The notes beneath the pieces are model-generated. The model made no database searches. It was given only the letters and a program-made list of their open reading frames with translations, and was not told where the DNA came from. DNA of 57,199 bases from an uncultured Clostridia bacterium (lineage in GTDB: Bacteria; Bacillota; Clostridia; Christensenellales; Borkfalkiaceae): positions 1-57,199 of the forward strand of contig CAKQRE010000004.1 in assembly GCA_934271265.1 (NCBI GenBank). The letters are read 5' to 3'. Positions 7,651-16,589 of the stretch are shown here, piece after piece. Both the position numbers and the translations under genes were made by a program. Numbering within the stretch: position 1 is the first letter of the stretch; each line of letters opens with the position of its first letter.

Positions 7651-8171
7651 ACAACAATCCCATCGTAACGTTTGAAATGGCAGACGGCGATAAGTTTTAC
7701 GCGGAACTTTATCCGGACGTCGCGCCGAACACGGTAAACAATTTCATTTCCCTGGTAAAGAAAGGATTTTACAACGGGCTTACCTTTCACCGCGTGATCA
7801 GCGGATTTATGATCCAGGGGGGAGATCCCAAAGGGAACGGTACGGGCGGTCCCGGCTATACCATTCGCGGAGAATTTGCGAAAAACGGTTTTAAAACGAA
7901 CAATCTGAAGCATACGCGCGGGGTGCTTTCCATGGCGCGCTCTATGATGCCCAACAGCGCCGGCTCGCAGTTTTTCATCATGCATGAAGACGCGCCTCAT
8001 CTCGACGGACAGTACGCCGCGTTCGGAAAGGTGATCGAAGGTATGGAAGTCGTCGATAAAATTGCGGACGTGAACGTGGATTATAACGATAAGCCGCTTA
8101 CCGACGTGGTCATCAAAGAAGTTACCGTCGATACGGCGGGCGTAGAATACGAAGAACCCGAGCATTATTAA
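7647..8171 (+). CDS. Cyclophilin-type peptidyl-prolyl cis-trans isomerase
   Basis: A 174-residue single-domain cyclophilin without a signal peptide, so cytoplasmic. The family core is clear: FHRVISGFMIQGGDPKGNGTGGPGY, then SMARSMMPNSAGSQFFIM, then HLDGQYAAFGKVIEGMEVVDKI. The catalytic Arg (in FHRV), the Phe and Gln of the active site and the QFF segment are all present. It speeds isomerisation of Xaa-Pro bonds during protein folding. It starts in an ATGA overlap with dCMP deaminase. Confidence 0.94.
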   Translation: MNNNPIVTFEMADGDKFYAELYPDVAPNTVNNFISLVKKGFYNGLTFHRVISGFMIQGGDPKGNGTGGPGYTIRGEFAKNGFKTNNLKHTRGVLSMARSMMPNSAGSQFFIMHEDAPHLDGQYAAFGKVIEGMEVVDKIADVNVDYNDKPLTDVVIKEVTVDTAGVEYEEPEHY

Positions 8172-8289
8172 GCCGGCACCCTTGTTTTCCGCAGGAGAAG
8201 ATCTTCCTTTTTTTCGCGGCAACGTCGCGGGGAGGCAGTGTCGAAAATTTTTCTTTCGTCATACGATATTCCGAAGGGAAATTACCGGA

Positions 8290-9066
8290 ATGAAGATCAC
8301 CGATCTGCACAGCGACGTTTTAACGGCAAATAATAACGTAAAATTACAAAGCGACGGAGACGAGAGGGTCGTGAAGGCGGTATTCCGAGGCGACCTCTCT
8401 TTTTCCGCCGCTTTTTCATTGGCGAAAGGCGAACCGCTCGTCGCGCTGGAAGACGCGGGTTATGCCGATCTTTGCGAAGAGAAACTCGCTTCGCTTTCTC
8501 CCGTATACGTCGGGCTGACGTGGAACGGAGAAAACGCCCTTGCGTGCGGTTGTAAGTGCCCGGAAGACGGCGGACTTACCCCGCGCGGAAGAGAATTTAT
8601 CCGCTTTTTAAACAGAAAGAAAATTGCCGTCGACGTGGCGCACCTCGGAGAAAAGGGGTTCCGCGAAGTTATGGAGACAGCCGATACGGTACTCGATTCT
8701 CACACGGGGTTTTATTCGTTTTATCCCCATCCGCGAAATCTGAAAGACTGGCAGTTAAAGGCATTGACGGATCGGAAATGCCTTGTCGGTTTTACGCTAT
8801 GCGGATATTTTTCGACAAGCGGAAGAGTTTTTCCCGCAGAGACGGCGGCGCGGCATCTGCTTTCCTTTTACGATCGTTTCGGCGGGGATTTTCTCGCGAT
8901 CGGAACGGATTTTTACGGCTGTGATTTTCTGCCGGACGGCTGCTGCGGGTATTCCTGGTTTCCGGTATTTGCCGAAGAGCTTAAAAAGCGCGGTATGCCG
9001 CAGGCGGATATCGACAAAGTTTTTTCCGGGAACGCGGCGGAGTTTCTCTCTTCGCGGATGAGATAA
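8290..9066 (+). CDS. Membrane dipeptidase (peptidase family M19)
   Basis: A 258-residue protein with renal-dipeptidase family landmarks: an N-terminal DLHSDVL (zinc ligands), then VDVAHLGEKGF, LDSHTGFYSFYPHPRNLKD and the late IGTDFYGCDF. These zinc enzymes hydrolyse dipeptides, often with D-residues. The ATG at 8290 is preferred because GAAGGGA precedes it and the family homology starts there; an upstream extension in frame lacks family features. It is somewhat shorter than typical M19 proteins (about 300 or more). No signal peptide is seen, so it is probably cytoplasmic. Confidence 0.85.
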   Translation: MKITDLHSDVLTANNNVKLQSDGDERVVKAVFRGDLSFSAAFSLAKGEPLVALEDAGYADLCEEKLASLSPVYVGLTWNGENALACGCKCPEDGGLTPRGREFIRFLNRKKIAVDVAHLGEKGFREVMETADTVLDSHTGFYSFYPHPRNLKDWQLKALTDRKCLVGFTLCGYFSTSGRVFPAETAARHLLSFYDRFGGDFLAIGTDFYGCDFLPDGCCGYSWFPVFAEELKKRGMPQADIDKVFSGNAAEFLSSRMR

Positions 9067-9133
9067 AGTCAAAAGCATAAAGAGTGGCGTTGCGGCTTTC
9101 GTTTCTTCCGGAATCCGATTTCCGGAGCTTTTA

Positions 9134-9162
9134 TTGACAAAGAAAACCGATTGTGATAAAAT
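9134..9162 (+). promoter_or_regulatory. Promoter for small membrane protein gene
   Basis: TTGACA (9134-9139), a 17-nt spacer and TAAAAT (9157-9162) lie 24 nt before the ATG at 9187. Confidence 0.75.
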
Positions 9163-9186
9163 CAAAAGAGGTGGTATACCAAGCCT

Positions 9187-9582
9187 ATGGAACTTATTTT
9201 GCAGATAATTCTGGAGCCGATGCTCTTTGCCTATTCCGATCTTGCGGAAAGGGTTATCGAGGATAGAAAATTATCCCGCCCGGCGGAGATCGTTCTGAAG
9301 ATCCTTTGTCTCGCGGTTTTTCTGTCCGCTTTTTTTGCCGCAGCGATCGGGGCTTCTCTGCTTTCCGATCCGGGAGAGTCCCGTTGCGCGGGAAAAGTTT
9401 TACTGATCTCGGGCGGATGCGTTCTTGCGATCCATATTCTGATCTCCCTGTTTTGCGGCGGAAACCGGTTCGTGGAAGAAAGGAGAAACGAGGAGGCGGA
9501 AGATCGGGAGGCTTACGAAAAAAACGAGCCGGAACCGATCGTGCGCGATATCGGGTCTTCGGAAAACGAAGAAGAAAAATAG
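9187..9582 (+). CDS. Small membrane protein of unknown function
   Basis: A 131-residue protein with an amphipathic N-terminus, two hydrophobic helices (about residues 36-60 and 70-93) and a highly charged, Glu-rich C-terminal tail from residue 96. I do not recognise the family. It has its own promoter (9134-9162) and terminator (9608-9656), so it is a single-gene unit. A GAGGTGG stretch upstream of the ATG is a modest ribosome-binding site at a long distance. Confidence 0.65.
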   Translation: MELILQIILEPMLFAYSDLAERVIEDRKLSRPAEIVLKILCLAVFLSAFFAAAIGASLLSDPGESRCAGKVLLISGGCVLAIHILISLFCGGNRFVEERRNEEAEDREAYEKNEPEPIVRDIGSSENEEEK

Positions 9583-9607
9583 CGATCCTCCGGCGATCCG
9601 TACGTCC

Positions 9608-9656
9608 GAGGGGTGGGGAAACAGCATTCCGAAATGCCGACCCCGCCCTTTTTTTT
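9608..9656 (+). terminator. Rho-independent terminator
   Basis: GGGGTGGGG pairs with CCCCGCCC around an inner CATT/AATG hairpin and is followed by eight T. It closes the gene at 9187-9582. Confidence 0.85.
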
Positions 9657-9748
9657 CGGCAATTTCCATAGAAAGGCGGGATCCCGCGGCACGCGCCGGC
9701 ATTTCGTTTCCGTTTTGATTTTCCGGAAATGTTTTTCGCCGAAATGCC

Positions 9749-9777
9749 TTTACAAAAGAAAGAAAACATGGTAAAAT
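9749..9777 (+). promoter_or_regulatory. Promoter of the maf operon, giving a leaderless message
   Basis: TTTACA (9749-9754), a 17-nt spacer and TAAAAT (9772-9777). Only seven nt separate the -10 box from the maf ATG at 9785, so transcription should start at or next to the A of the start codon. Confidence 0.75.
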
Positions 9778-9784
9778 AGATAAC

Positions 9785-10345
9785 ATGAAAAAGTTGATTC
9801 TGGCAAGCGCGTCGCCGCGCAGAAAAGAAATTCTCGAAAAGGCGGGCTATGAGTTCGAAATCGTAGTCAGCGACAAAGAAGGCAAGATCGAAAAGAACGC
9901 CGATCCGAAGAAGATCGCCGTGCGTTTCGCATGCAGAAAGGCAGAGGACGTTTTCGCCCGTACGGGGGGAGACGCCGTCGTTCTCGGCGCGGATACCGTG
10001 GTGTGTTTAAACGGCGAGATCCTCGGAAAGCCTGCGAACGAAGAGGAAGCGACGGAAATGCTGAAAAAGCTTTCCGGCAAAGAGCACGAAGTGGTTACGG
10101 GATATTGCCTGATCTCCCGCGATATGCGGCTTTCGGGACACGTTCTCACAAAGGTGAAATTCGCGGAGCTTAGCGACGAAAAGATCGAAGAGTACGTAAA
10201 AAGCGGGCTTTGCATGGGCAAGGCGGGAGCCTACGGGATCCAGGACGGATACGGGCTTGCGGAAAGGATAGAAGGGGATTACGATAACGTGGTCGGGCTA
10301 CCGATCGCCGCGATCGATCCCGAACTGAAGGAGTTTCTGAAATGA
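9785..10345 (+). CDS. maf: Maf-family nucleoside triphosphate pyrophosphatase
   Basis: A 186-residue protein of normal Maf length. It opens with the family signature LILASASPRRKEIL, continues with VVLGADTVV and GKP, and has the GKAGAYGIQDGYG segment. Maf proteins hydrolyse non-canonical or dTTP/UTP-type nucleotides to monophosphates. No ribosome-binding site precedes the ATG and the -10 box is 7 nt away, so translation is probably leaderless. Its stop overlaps the mreB start (ATGA). The maf-mreB pairing is common in bacteria. Confidence 0.95.
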   Translation: MKKLILASASPRRKEILEKAGYEFEIVVSDKEGKIEKNADPKKIAVRFACRKAEDVFARTGGDAVVLGADTVVCLNGEILGKPANEEEATEMLKKLSGKEHEVVTGYCLISRDMRLSGHVLTKVKFAELSDEKIEEYVKSGLCMGKAGAYGIQDGYGLAERIEGDYDNVVGLPIAAIDPELKEFLK

Positions 10346-11349
10346 GAGGAAAAACGATAGCTCTGGACCTCGGGTCGGTCAATACCTGCATTTATCAGCT
10401 CGGCGCGGGCGTCGTGTTAAGCGAACCGAGCGCCGTCGCTTATACCGAGGGGGCAAAAAAGAAAATAAAGGCGGTCGGCGCGGAAGCGAAAAAACTGGTC
10501 GGAAAAACGGCGGATATGACGCAGGTCGTTTATCCCGTGTTCGAGGCGCAGATCGAGGACGAGAAAATGGCGACCGCCATGGTGGAGAATTTTCTGAATA
10601 AGATCACTCTCCGTAAATTCGGCGCACGCCCGTCCGTCCTTCTTTCCGTGCCGTGCGGGCTGGAAAACGAGGAGATCGTCAAATACGAAAAAGTGCTGAA
10701 CGGCGCGGGCGTTTATCACATAGATTACGTGGAATCGCCTATCCTTACGGCGCTCGGTCTCGGCGTGCCCGTCAGCGAATCGACGCCGTGTTTCATTATC
10801 GATCTGGGCGGAGGAACGACGAGCATCGCCGCCGTTTCGCTCGACGGGGTGATCGCGGGCGTAAACGTGAACATGGGCGGCAGCAATATCGACGCCATGC
10901 TCATCGATTACGTGGAAGAATATTTCGGGCTGAAGATCGGCACGCTCACCGCCGAAAGAATCAAGATCCAGATCGGCAGTTTTATCGAAAACGACGGTAC
11001 GCGCACTCTTGTGAACGGGCGGGACGTTTCGACCGGGAAACCGAGATCCGTCTCGATCGGCGTGCAGGACGTCATGGTTCCCGTGAAAATGTTTTTCGAT
11101 AAGATCTTCGAGATCGTGGAGCTCGTGATGGCGAAACTTCCGGCGGAAGTTTCCGCGGAGATCCGCCGCGCCGGGGTATATTTCGCGGGCGGGACAAGCA
11201 AGTTCGTCGGTCTGGATAACTATTTCCGCGATAAAATGGCGATCCGCGCGAATATGTCGGAAGAACCGGAAATGGTCAACGTGCTCGGCGGCGGCATCGT
11301 GGCGGGCGACCTCGATCTTCTGAAAAAAGTCCGTCTGAAAAAACGCTGA
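10342..11349 (+). CDS. mreB: MreB-family actin-like protein
   Basis: A 335-residue protein with actin-fold nucleotide motifs: the phosphate-1 loop ALDLGSVNT near the N-terminus, IIDLGGGTTSIAAVSL near residue 155 and FAGGTSKFVGL near residue 275. The length fits MreB/Mbl, which form membrane-associated filaments that guide cell-wall elongation. The gene is coupled to maf by a 4-nt overlap, but mreC and mreD do not follow; a sirtuin gene does. The N-terminal segment is more divergent than in standard MreB, so it may be an Mbl-like paralogue. Confidence 0.88.
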   Translation: MRGKTIALDLGSVNTCIYQLGAGVVLSEPSAVAYTEGAKKKIKAVGAEAKKLVGKTADMTQVVYPVFEAQIEDEKMATAMVENFLNKITLRKFGARPSVLLSVPCGLENEEIVKYEKVLNGAGVYHIDYVESPILTALGLGVPVSESTPCFIIDLGGGTTSIAAVSLDGVIAGVNVNMGGSNIDAMLIDYVEEYFGLKIGTLTAERIKIQIGSFIENDGTRTLVNGRDVSTGKPRSVSIGVQDVMVPVKMFFDKIFEIVELVMAKLPAEVSAEIRRAGVYFAGGTSKFVGLDNYFRDKMAIRANMSEEPEMVNVLGGGIVAGDLDLLKKVRLKKR

Positions 11350-11364
11350 GCGGAGAAAACGGGA

Positions 11365-12123
<759 letters not shown>

Positions 12124-12139
12124 CGGCGGAAACAAAACG

Positions 12140-12805
12140 ATGACAGACAAAAAGAAAGCCCCGGACGCGGGGAATAAAAAAATCAATTACGACGAAAAAA
12201 TGAAGGAAGCGATATCTTCCTTCGGAGAAAAAAAGCCTACCCTTTTATTGCACAGTTGCTGCGGCCCTTGTTCCACGGCGTGTCTCGAAAGGTTATTTCC
12301 TCATTTCATCGTCACGGTGTTTTTCTTTAATCCGAATATCACCGAAAGCGAGGAATATAACCTTCGGCTCGACGAACAGAAGAGATTTCTGAAAGAGGCT
12401 TACGGAGATAAGGTCGCCCTGATCGAAGGGCGTTACAGATCCCGCGAGTTTTTTGAACTTGCGGAGGGGCTGGAAAAAGCAAAGGAGGGAGGCGAACGTT
12501 GCGCGAAGTGTTTCGAGTACCGCCTGAAGGAAACGGAAAAGGTCGCTACGGAAAACAAATTCGATTATTTTGCAACGACGCTTACCGTCAGCCCTCATAA
12601 AAACTGCGCCCTCGTCAACGAGATCGGTTTTGCGTCGCAGCGGGAAGGGGGAAGCCTTTTTCTTCCTTCCGATTTCAAAAAGGAAGACGGATATAAACGT
12701 TCGGTCGCCATATCTGCCGAACACGGATTGTACCGCCAGAGATATTGCGGGTGCATTTATTCCAAATATCAGAACATCGTTCCCGAGGAGGAAGAGGAAA
12801 GTTGA
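12140..12805 (+). CDS. queH: Epoxyqueuosine reductase QueH
   Basis: A 221-residue protein with the QueH (formerly DUF208) cysteine pattern: SCCGPC (Cys40, 41, 44), RCAKC (Cys121, 124) and YCGC (Cys203, 205). These hold an iron-sulfur cluster and a second metal and reduce epoxyqueuosine to queuosine in the tRNA wobble position. The ATG at 12140 is chosen over an in-frame TTG at 12104 because the latter sits inside the sirtuin gene. Its stop overlaps the rsmD start (TTGA). No other queuosine gene is in the window. Confidence 0.93.
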   Translation: MTDKKKAPDAGNKKINYDEKMKEAISSFGEKKPTLLLHSCCGPCSTACLERLFPHFIVTVFFFNPNITESEEYNLRLDEQKRFLKEAYGDKVALIEGRYRSREFFELAEGLEKAKEGGERCAKCFEYRLKETEKVATENKFDYFATTLTVSPHKNCALVNEIGFASQREGGSLFLPSDFKKEDGYKRSVAISAEHGLYRQRYCGCIYSKYQNIVPEEEEES

Positions 12806-13365
12806 GGATCATTGCGGGAAAACACAGGAGCAGAATTTTAAAGGAATTCAGGGGCAGAGACGTCCGTCCGACTTCCGATCGGGCGAGAGAGGCTCTTTTC
12901 AATATCATTCGTTTTCGTCTCGAGGGGTGTTCTTTTCTCGATTTGTACTGCGGAACGGGCGCGATCGGCATCGAGGCGATCTCACGGGGGGCGGCGAAAG
13001 TAACTTTTGTCGACAATGCGGCGGAAAGCGTGAAACTGACGAAAGAGAACCTCGCGACGTTGAAGGAAACGGGGTACGTCGTGAAATTGGACGCTCTTTC
13101 TTTCGTTTCTTCCGTCGGCGAGAAGTTTGACGTGATCTTTCTCGATCCCCCGTACGCCGTTTCCGCAACGGACGTTCTCTCCGCGATTGCGGAAGAAGGG
13201 ATTCTCGGCGAGGGCGGTCTGGTCGTTTACGAGCACAAAGAAGATCGCGCCGGAGAAGAGATCGCAGGGCTTAAGAGAACGGATACGAGGAAGTACGGCA
13301 TCGCCGTGTTCGAATTTTACGAGGCGGCGGGAGAGAACGACGGCGCCGCAAAGGAAATTTTATGA
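12802..13365 (+). CDS. rsmD: 16S rRNA (guanine966-N2)-methyltransferase RsmD
   Basis: A 187-residue class I methyltransferase beginning LRIIAGKHRSR, the usual RsmD start. It carries the SAM motif FLDLYCGTGAIGIEAISRG, RPTSDRAREALFN, and the catalytic DPPY. The start is TTG at 12802, overlapping the queH stop as TTGA, with GAGGAAGAGG upstream; a longer in-frame ORF from 12745 lies inside queH and is not used. It methylates G966 of 16S rRNA. rsmD-coaD adjacency is a conserved Firmicutes arrangement (ylbH-ylbI). Confidence 0.93.
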   Translation: MRIIAGKHRSRILKEFRGRDVRPTSDRAREALFNIIRFRLEGCSFLDLYCGTGAIGIEAISRGAAKVTFVDNAAESVKLTKENLATLKETGYVVKLDALSFVSSVGEKFDVIFLDPPYAVSATDVLSAIAEEGILGEGGLVVYEHKEDRAGEEIAGLKRTDTRKYGIAVFEFYEAAGENDGAAKEIL

Positions 13366-13823
13366 AAAAATGCGTGTTTGCGGGAACGTTCGACCCCGTG
13401 ACGGTCGGACACGAAGAGATCATCGGAAAAGCGTCCGCTTTGTTTGACGAAGTGATCGTGGCGGTGTGCGTGAACGTGAACAAAAAAACGATGTTTTCTT
13501 CGGAAAAAAGACTGGAGTTTTTAAACGCCGTCGCGAAGGAGTTTCCGAACGTGAGGGTTTGCTCGCATGACGGGTTGCTTGTCGACCTGATGAAAAAGGA
13601 AGGGGCGCTTTACAACGTGCGGGGGCTTCGCAACGGCAGGGATTACGATTACGAGAGCGAGATGAATTTTTTCAATACCGAACTCATGCCGGAACTGATC
13701 ACCGTGTATCTTCCGTGCAACGATCGCAATATGCGCGTCAGCTCCACGGCGGTGAGGGAACTTCTCGCTTTTCGTAAAGACGTTTCCGATTACCTTCCTT
13801 CCTGCGTGAAAGATCTGCTTTGA
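13362..13823 (+). CDS. coaD: Phosphopantetheine adenylyltransferase
   Basis: A 153-residue nucleotidyltransferase that makes dephospho-CoA from 4'-phosphopantetheine and ATP. The start motif AGTFDPVTVGHEEII contains the T/HxGH signature, VRGLRNGRDYDYE is the family-specific segment, and SSTAVRELL is the C-terminal ATP motif. It overlaps the rsmD stop by 4 nt (ATGA) and is the last gene of the maf operon; ylbJ converges on it 19 nt away. Confidence 0.97.
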   Translation: MKKCVFAGTFDPVTVGHEEIIGKASALFDEVIVAVCVNVNKKTMFSSEKRLEFLNAVAKEFPNVRVCSHDGLLVDLMKKEGALYNVRGLRNGRDYDYESEMNFFNTELMPELITVYLPCNDRNMRVSSTAVRELLAFRKDVSDYLPSCVKDLL

Positions 13824-13842
13824 TTTTCGGATCTTCAGGGTG

Positions 13843-14922
13843 CTAAACGACGGAAAACAGAGAAACGAGCGCGTAACAGATCGGAAAGGAAAACGCCGTC
13901 TGCAACCCTTTTGAAAGAAGGAATATTTTTCTGTTGCAGCAGGAATCGTTCAGAAACAACAGAGACTGCGCGATGACGGACGCTCCGCCGGACGAAACGA
14001 TCGCCGCCGCGAGGGACGCGGTGAAGGGCGATCGCGGCAAAGCGGCAAGCGCGGCGCACCCGCGCGTACATTCGATCAGCCCGCCCGCGAACGCTTCGCC
14101 GGCACCCCGATCGCGGAAGACAAAGGAAAACAATTCTTCCGCGGGGCGAAGGGCGCCGGACGAGTGCAGAGCGTCGGCAAGCAGATAAAACAAACAGACG
14201 AATCCGCCCACGAGCAGGACGGAAAAAACGGAAGAATAAGCGGCGTCGTATAAAACGTTTGCCGAACGTTCCGCTCGTGCGGGAATGGTTTTTTTCTCGG
14301 GCGGTTCGCCGTAAAAACGAAAGACAAACCCGCAGTATAGGGCGGCGAGAAGGTGGGAGAGATAGATCGCAACGCCGATCCTTTTGTCTCCGAACAGTGC
14401 CGTTCCCACGCTGCCGATCACGAACAGCGGCCCGGACGTGGAGCAAAGGCAAGCCGTTCTCGTTCCTTCCGATCTGCTCAGGATCCCTTTTTTGCACAAT
14501 TCCGCGGTCATTTTCGCACCGATCGGATAACCGGAAAGAATGCTCGTTAAAAAAACGAAAAGGGAAACGCCGCTCTGGCGGAACAGAACGTTCATCGGTC
14601 TGTCCGCCCTGCGGGAAAGAGATTCCGCAATTCCGGCGGACGAGAGCAGGGACGTAAGAAAGAAAAAGGGAAGGAGAGCGGGCAGTACGGTCCCCGCCCA
14701 GAGAAGAAGTCCTCTTCTTGCCGCGGGAATGCAGAGATCCGGTCTCAGAACGAGGTACGCCATACCGGCAAGAGAGATCGCGGTGACGAAAACGCGCGGA
14801 AAGACGTTCCGTGAGACAAAAGTCCTCGTTTTTCTTCCGGTTCGGGCGGGCTTGTTTCGGAAAGGTGACGCTCTGCGCGCTTTTTCACGTGAAGATAAGT
14901 TCATGTAACCATATATATTCAT
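13843..14922 (-). CDS. ylbJ: YlbJ-like sporulation integral membrane protein
   Basis: A 359-residue multispanning membrane protein with a nucleoside-transporter-like gate domain: LLLWAGTVLPALLPFFFLTSLL and SGYPIGAKMTAELCKKG are the recognisable YlbJ segments, and a second related stretch lies near residues 300-330. YlbJ is needed for spore formation in Bacillus and is also next to rsmD-coaD there, which supports the call despite the opposite strand. The start is uncertain: an ATG seven codons in (14904) is equally possible, and neither has a clear ribosome-binding site. Confidence 0.85.
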   Translation of the reverse strand: MNIYGYMNLSSREKARRASPFRNKPARTGRKTRTFVSRNVFPRVFVTAISLAGMAYLVLRPDLCIPAARRGLLLWAGTVLPALLPFFFLTSLLSSAGIAESLSRRADRPMNVLFRQSGVSLFVFLTSILSGYPIGAKMTAELCKKGILSRSEGTRTACLCSTSGPLFVIGSVGTALFGDKRIGVAIYLSHLLAALYCGFVFRFYGEPPEKKTIPARAERSANVLYDAAYSSVFSVLLVGGFVCLFYLLADALHSSGALRPAEELFSFVFRDRGAGEAFAGGLIECTRGCAALAALPRSPFTASLAAAIVSSGGASVIAQSLLFLNDSCCNRKIFLLSKGLQTAFSFPICYALVSLFSVV

Positions 14923-14997
14923 AAACGAAAACCGTTATGCGGCGGGAAGTAAGAAGGATCCTTTCTCTTTTTTGCGGCGAACGGAAAAGGAAACGAT

Positions 14998-16320
14998 ATG
15001 TACGATTTATTCGACGTGGCGAAGGAAAACCGCGAAACGGCGGAAACGAAGCCGCTTGCGGAGAGAATGAGACCGAACTCTCTCAGGGAGTTTATCGGGC
15101 AGGGACAGATCCTCGAGGACGGAAGCCTTTTAAGACGGGCGATCTCCCTCGATAAAGTGGGCAGTTGTATTTTCTGGGGTCCTCCGGGAACGGGAAAGAC
15201 CACGCTTGCCAACATTATCGCAAATTCCACGAGCGGGAATTTCGTGAAGCTGAACGCCGTATCGAGCGGCGTGGCGGACGTAAAAAAAGCGGTGGACGAA
15301 GCGAGAGAAAACCTGAAGATTTACGGCAAAAAAACCTATCTGCTGCTCGACGAGTGTCATCGTTTCAGCAAAACGCAGTCGGACAGTCTTCTTCCCGCCG
15401 TGGAACAGGGAACGATCATTTTTATCGGTTCCACGACGGAAAATCCGTATGCCGCAATGACGCCCGCCATCGTTTCGCGGTGTCGTGTGTTCGAGTTCAA
15501 ACGTCTGACGGAAGAAGACGTGAAAAAGGCTTTGAAAAGAGCCGTTTCCGATCAAAAGAGAGGTTACGGACAGCTTGACGTTTCGGTGGACGAGGACGCT
15601 TACGATCACATCGCCCGTGTGGCGGCGGGAGATATGCGTACGGCGTACAATGCCCTCGAACTCGCCGTTCTGACCACCGGCGAGGACGAAAACGGAAAGA
15701 TACGCGTCACGCTGAAAGACGCAGAGCAGTCCATTCAGCGCAAAGCTCTTTCTTACGACGAGAACAGCTATTACGATATGCTCAGCGCGTTCTGCAAATC
15801 CCTCCGCGGAAGCGACAGCGACGCCGCCCTTTATTACGCCCATCGTCTGATCTCGGGCGGCTGCGATCCCTTGCTAATCCTGCGCAGGCTGATCGCTCAT
15901 TCCGCGGAAGACGTGGGAATGGCGGATCCGAACGCGCTTGTCGTCGCAACGAGCGCGCTGACGGCTTTTCTCAATATCGGCTACCCCGAAGGGCTGATCC
16001 CTTTAAGCGAGGCGATCATATATGTGTGCGAAGCGCCGAAATCCAATTCCGTCATCATAGCGATGAACGCCGCGCAGAAGGCCGCGGAGTCGACGAAGGA
16101 CGACACCGTGCCCATGCACGTGAGAAACGCGGTGTTTGCCGATAAGGACGCAAAGAAAAAGAGCGCGGAATATCTCTATCCGCACGATTTCGGCGGTTAC
16201 GTAAAACAGCAGTATCTGCCGGACAGTCTTGTCGGGTCGAAATTTTACATACCGAAAGACAACGGTTACGAAAAACGGGTAAAGGAGATCCGCCGCGAAA
16301 AGGGAATGGACGAAAGGTAA
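14998..16320 (+). CDS. rarA: Replication-associated recombination protein RarA (MgsA)
   Basis: A 440-residue AAA+ ATPase of usual RarA length. It has PLAERMRPNSLREFIGQ at the start, Walker A GPPGTGKTT (from residue 61), Walker B LLLDECHRF, the sensor IGSTTENPY, the arginine finger region SRCRVFEF, and the long C-terminal helical tetramerisation domain with LYPHDFGGYVKQQYLP. It acts on stalled forks and clamp/SSB-bound DNA. AAAAGGAAA precedes the ATG. It is divergent from ylbJ. Confidence 0.96.
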   Translation: MYDLFDVAKENRETAETKPLAERMRPNSLREFIGQGQILEDGSLLRRAISLDKVGSCIFWGPPGTGKTTLANIIANSTSGNFVKLNAVSSGVADVKKAVDEARENLKIYGKKTYLLLDECHRFSKTQSDSLLPAVEQGTIIFIGSTTENPYAAMTPAIVSRCRVFEFKRLTEEDVKKALKRAVSDQKRGYGQLDVSVDEDAYDHIARVAAGDMRTAYNALELAVLTTGEDENGKIRVTLKDAEQSIQRKALSYDENSYYDMLSAFCKSLRGSDSDAALYYAHRLISGGCDPLLILRRLIAHSAEDVGMADPNALVVATSALTAFLNIGYPEGLIPLSEAIIYVCEAPKSNSVIIAMNAAQKAAESTKDDTVPMHVRNAVFADKDAKKKSAEYLYPHDFGGYVKQQYLPDSLVGSKFYIPKDNGYEKRVKEIRREKGMDER

Positions 16321-16340
16321 ATCGCCCGGCGTTTCAGGGA

Positions 16341-16365
16341 ACGACAGGTTCTGTCTTTTTTTGTT
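16341..16365 (+). terminator. Possible weak terminator after rarA
   Basis: GACAG-GTT-CTGTC followed by seven T, 25 nt past the rarA stop. The stem is only 5 bp. Confidence 0.4.
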
Positions 16366-16469
16366 TTTGCATATTAACCGCTAAAAGCGGGGAAACGCAT
16401 TGTGTTGCGATTAATTGTTTGAACAATAATCGAAAATTGAGAGAAAGACTCGTTTTCCCGACATTTCGC

Positions 16470-16498
16470 TTTACATTTATCGGAGAGTATGTTAAACT
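16470..16498 (+). promoter_or_regulatory. Promoter of the Wzz/BY-kinase operon
   Basis: TTTACA (16470-16475), a 17-nt spacer and TAAACT (16493-16498) lie 91 nt upstream of the first gene start. Transcription should begin near 16505, at the edge of a tandem repeat. Confidence 0.65.
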
Positions 16499-16504
16499 AA
16501 ACTC

Positions 16505-16532
16505 ATTATATTGCGCGTATTATATTGCGCGT
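16505..16532 (+). repeat. Perfect tandem 14-nt repeat in leader
   Basis: ATTATATTGCGCGT occurs twice head to tail immediately downstream of the promoter -10 box, followed by a GC-rich hairpin (GCGGCAG...CGCCGC). This could be a regulator site, or a recent slippage duplication that changes leader length. Confidence 0.8.
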
Positions 16533-16589
16533 AGCGGCAGCCCTATCGCCGCGCGCGACGGAGTGCAATACGTATAACAGGGAGTGTTT

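Noticed and set aside
12745..12801. Longer rsmD start inside queH
   Set aside because: The added residues have no similarity to RsmD, and TTG 12802 overlaps the queH stop with a good ribosome-binding site.
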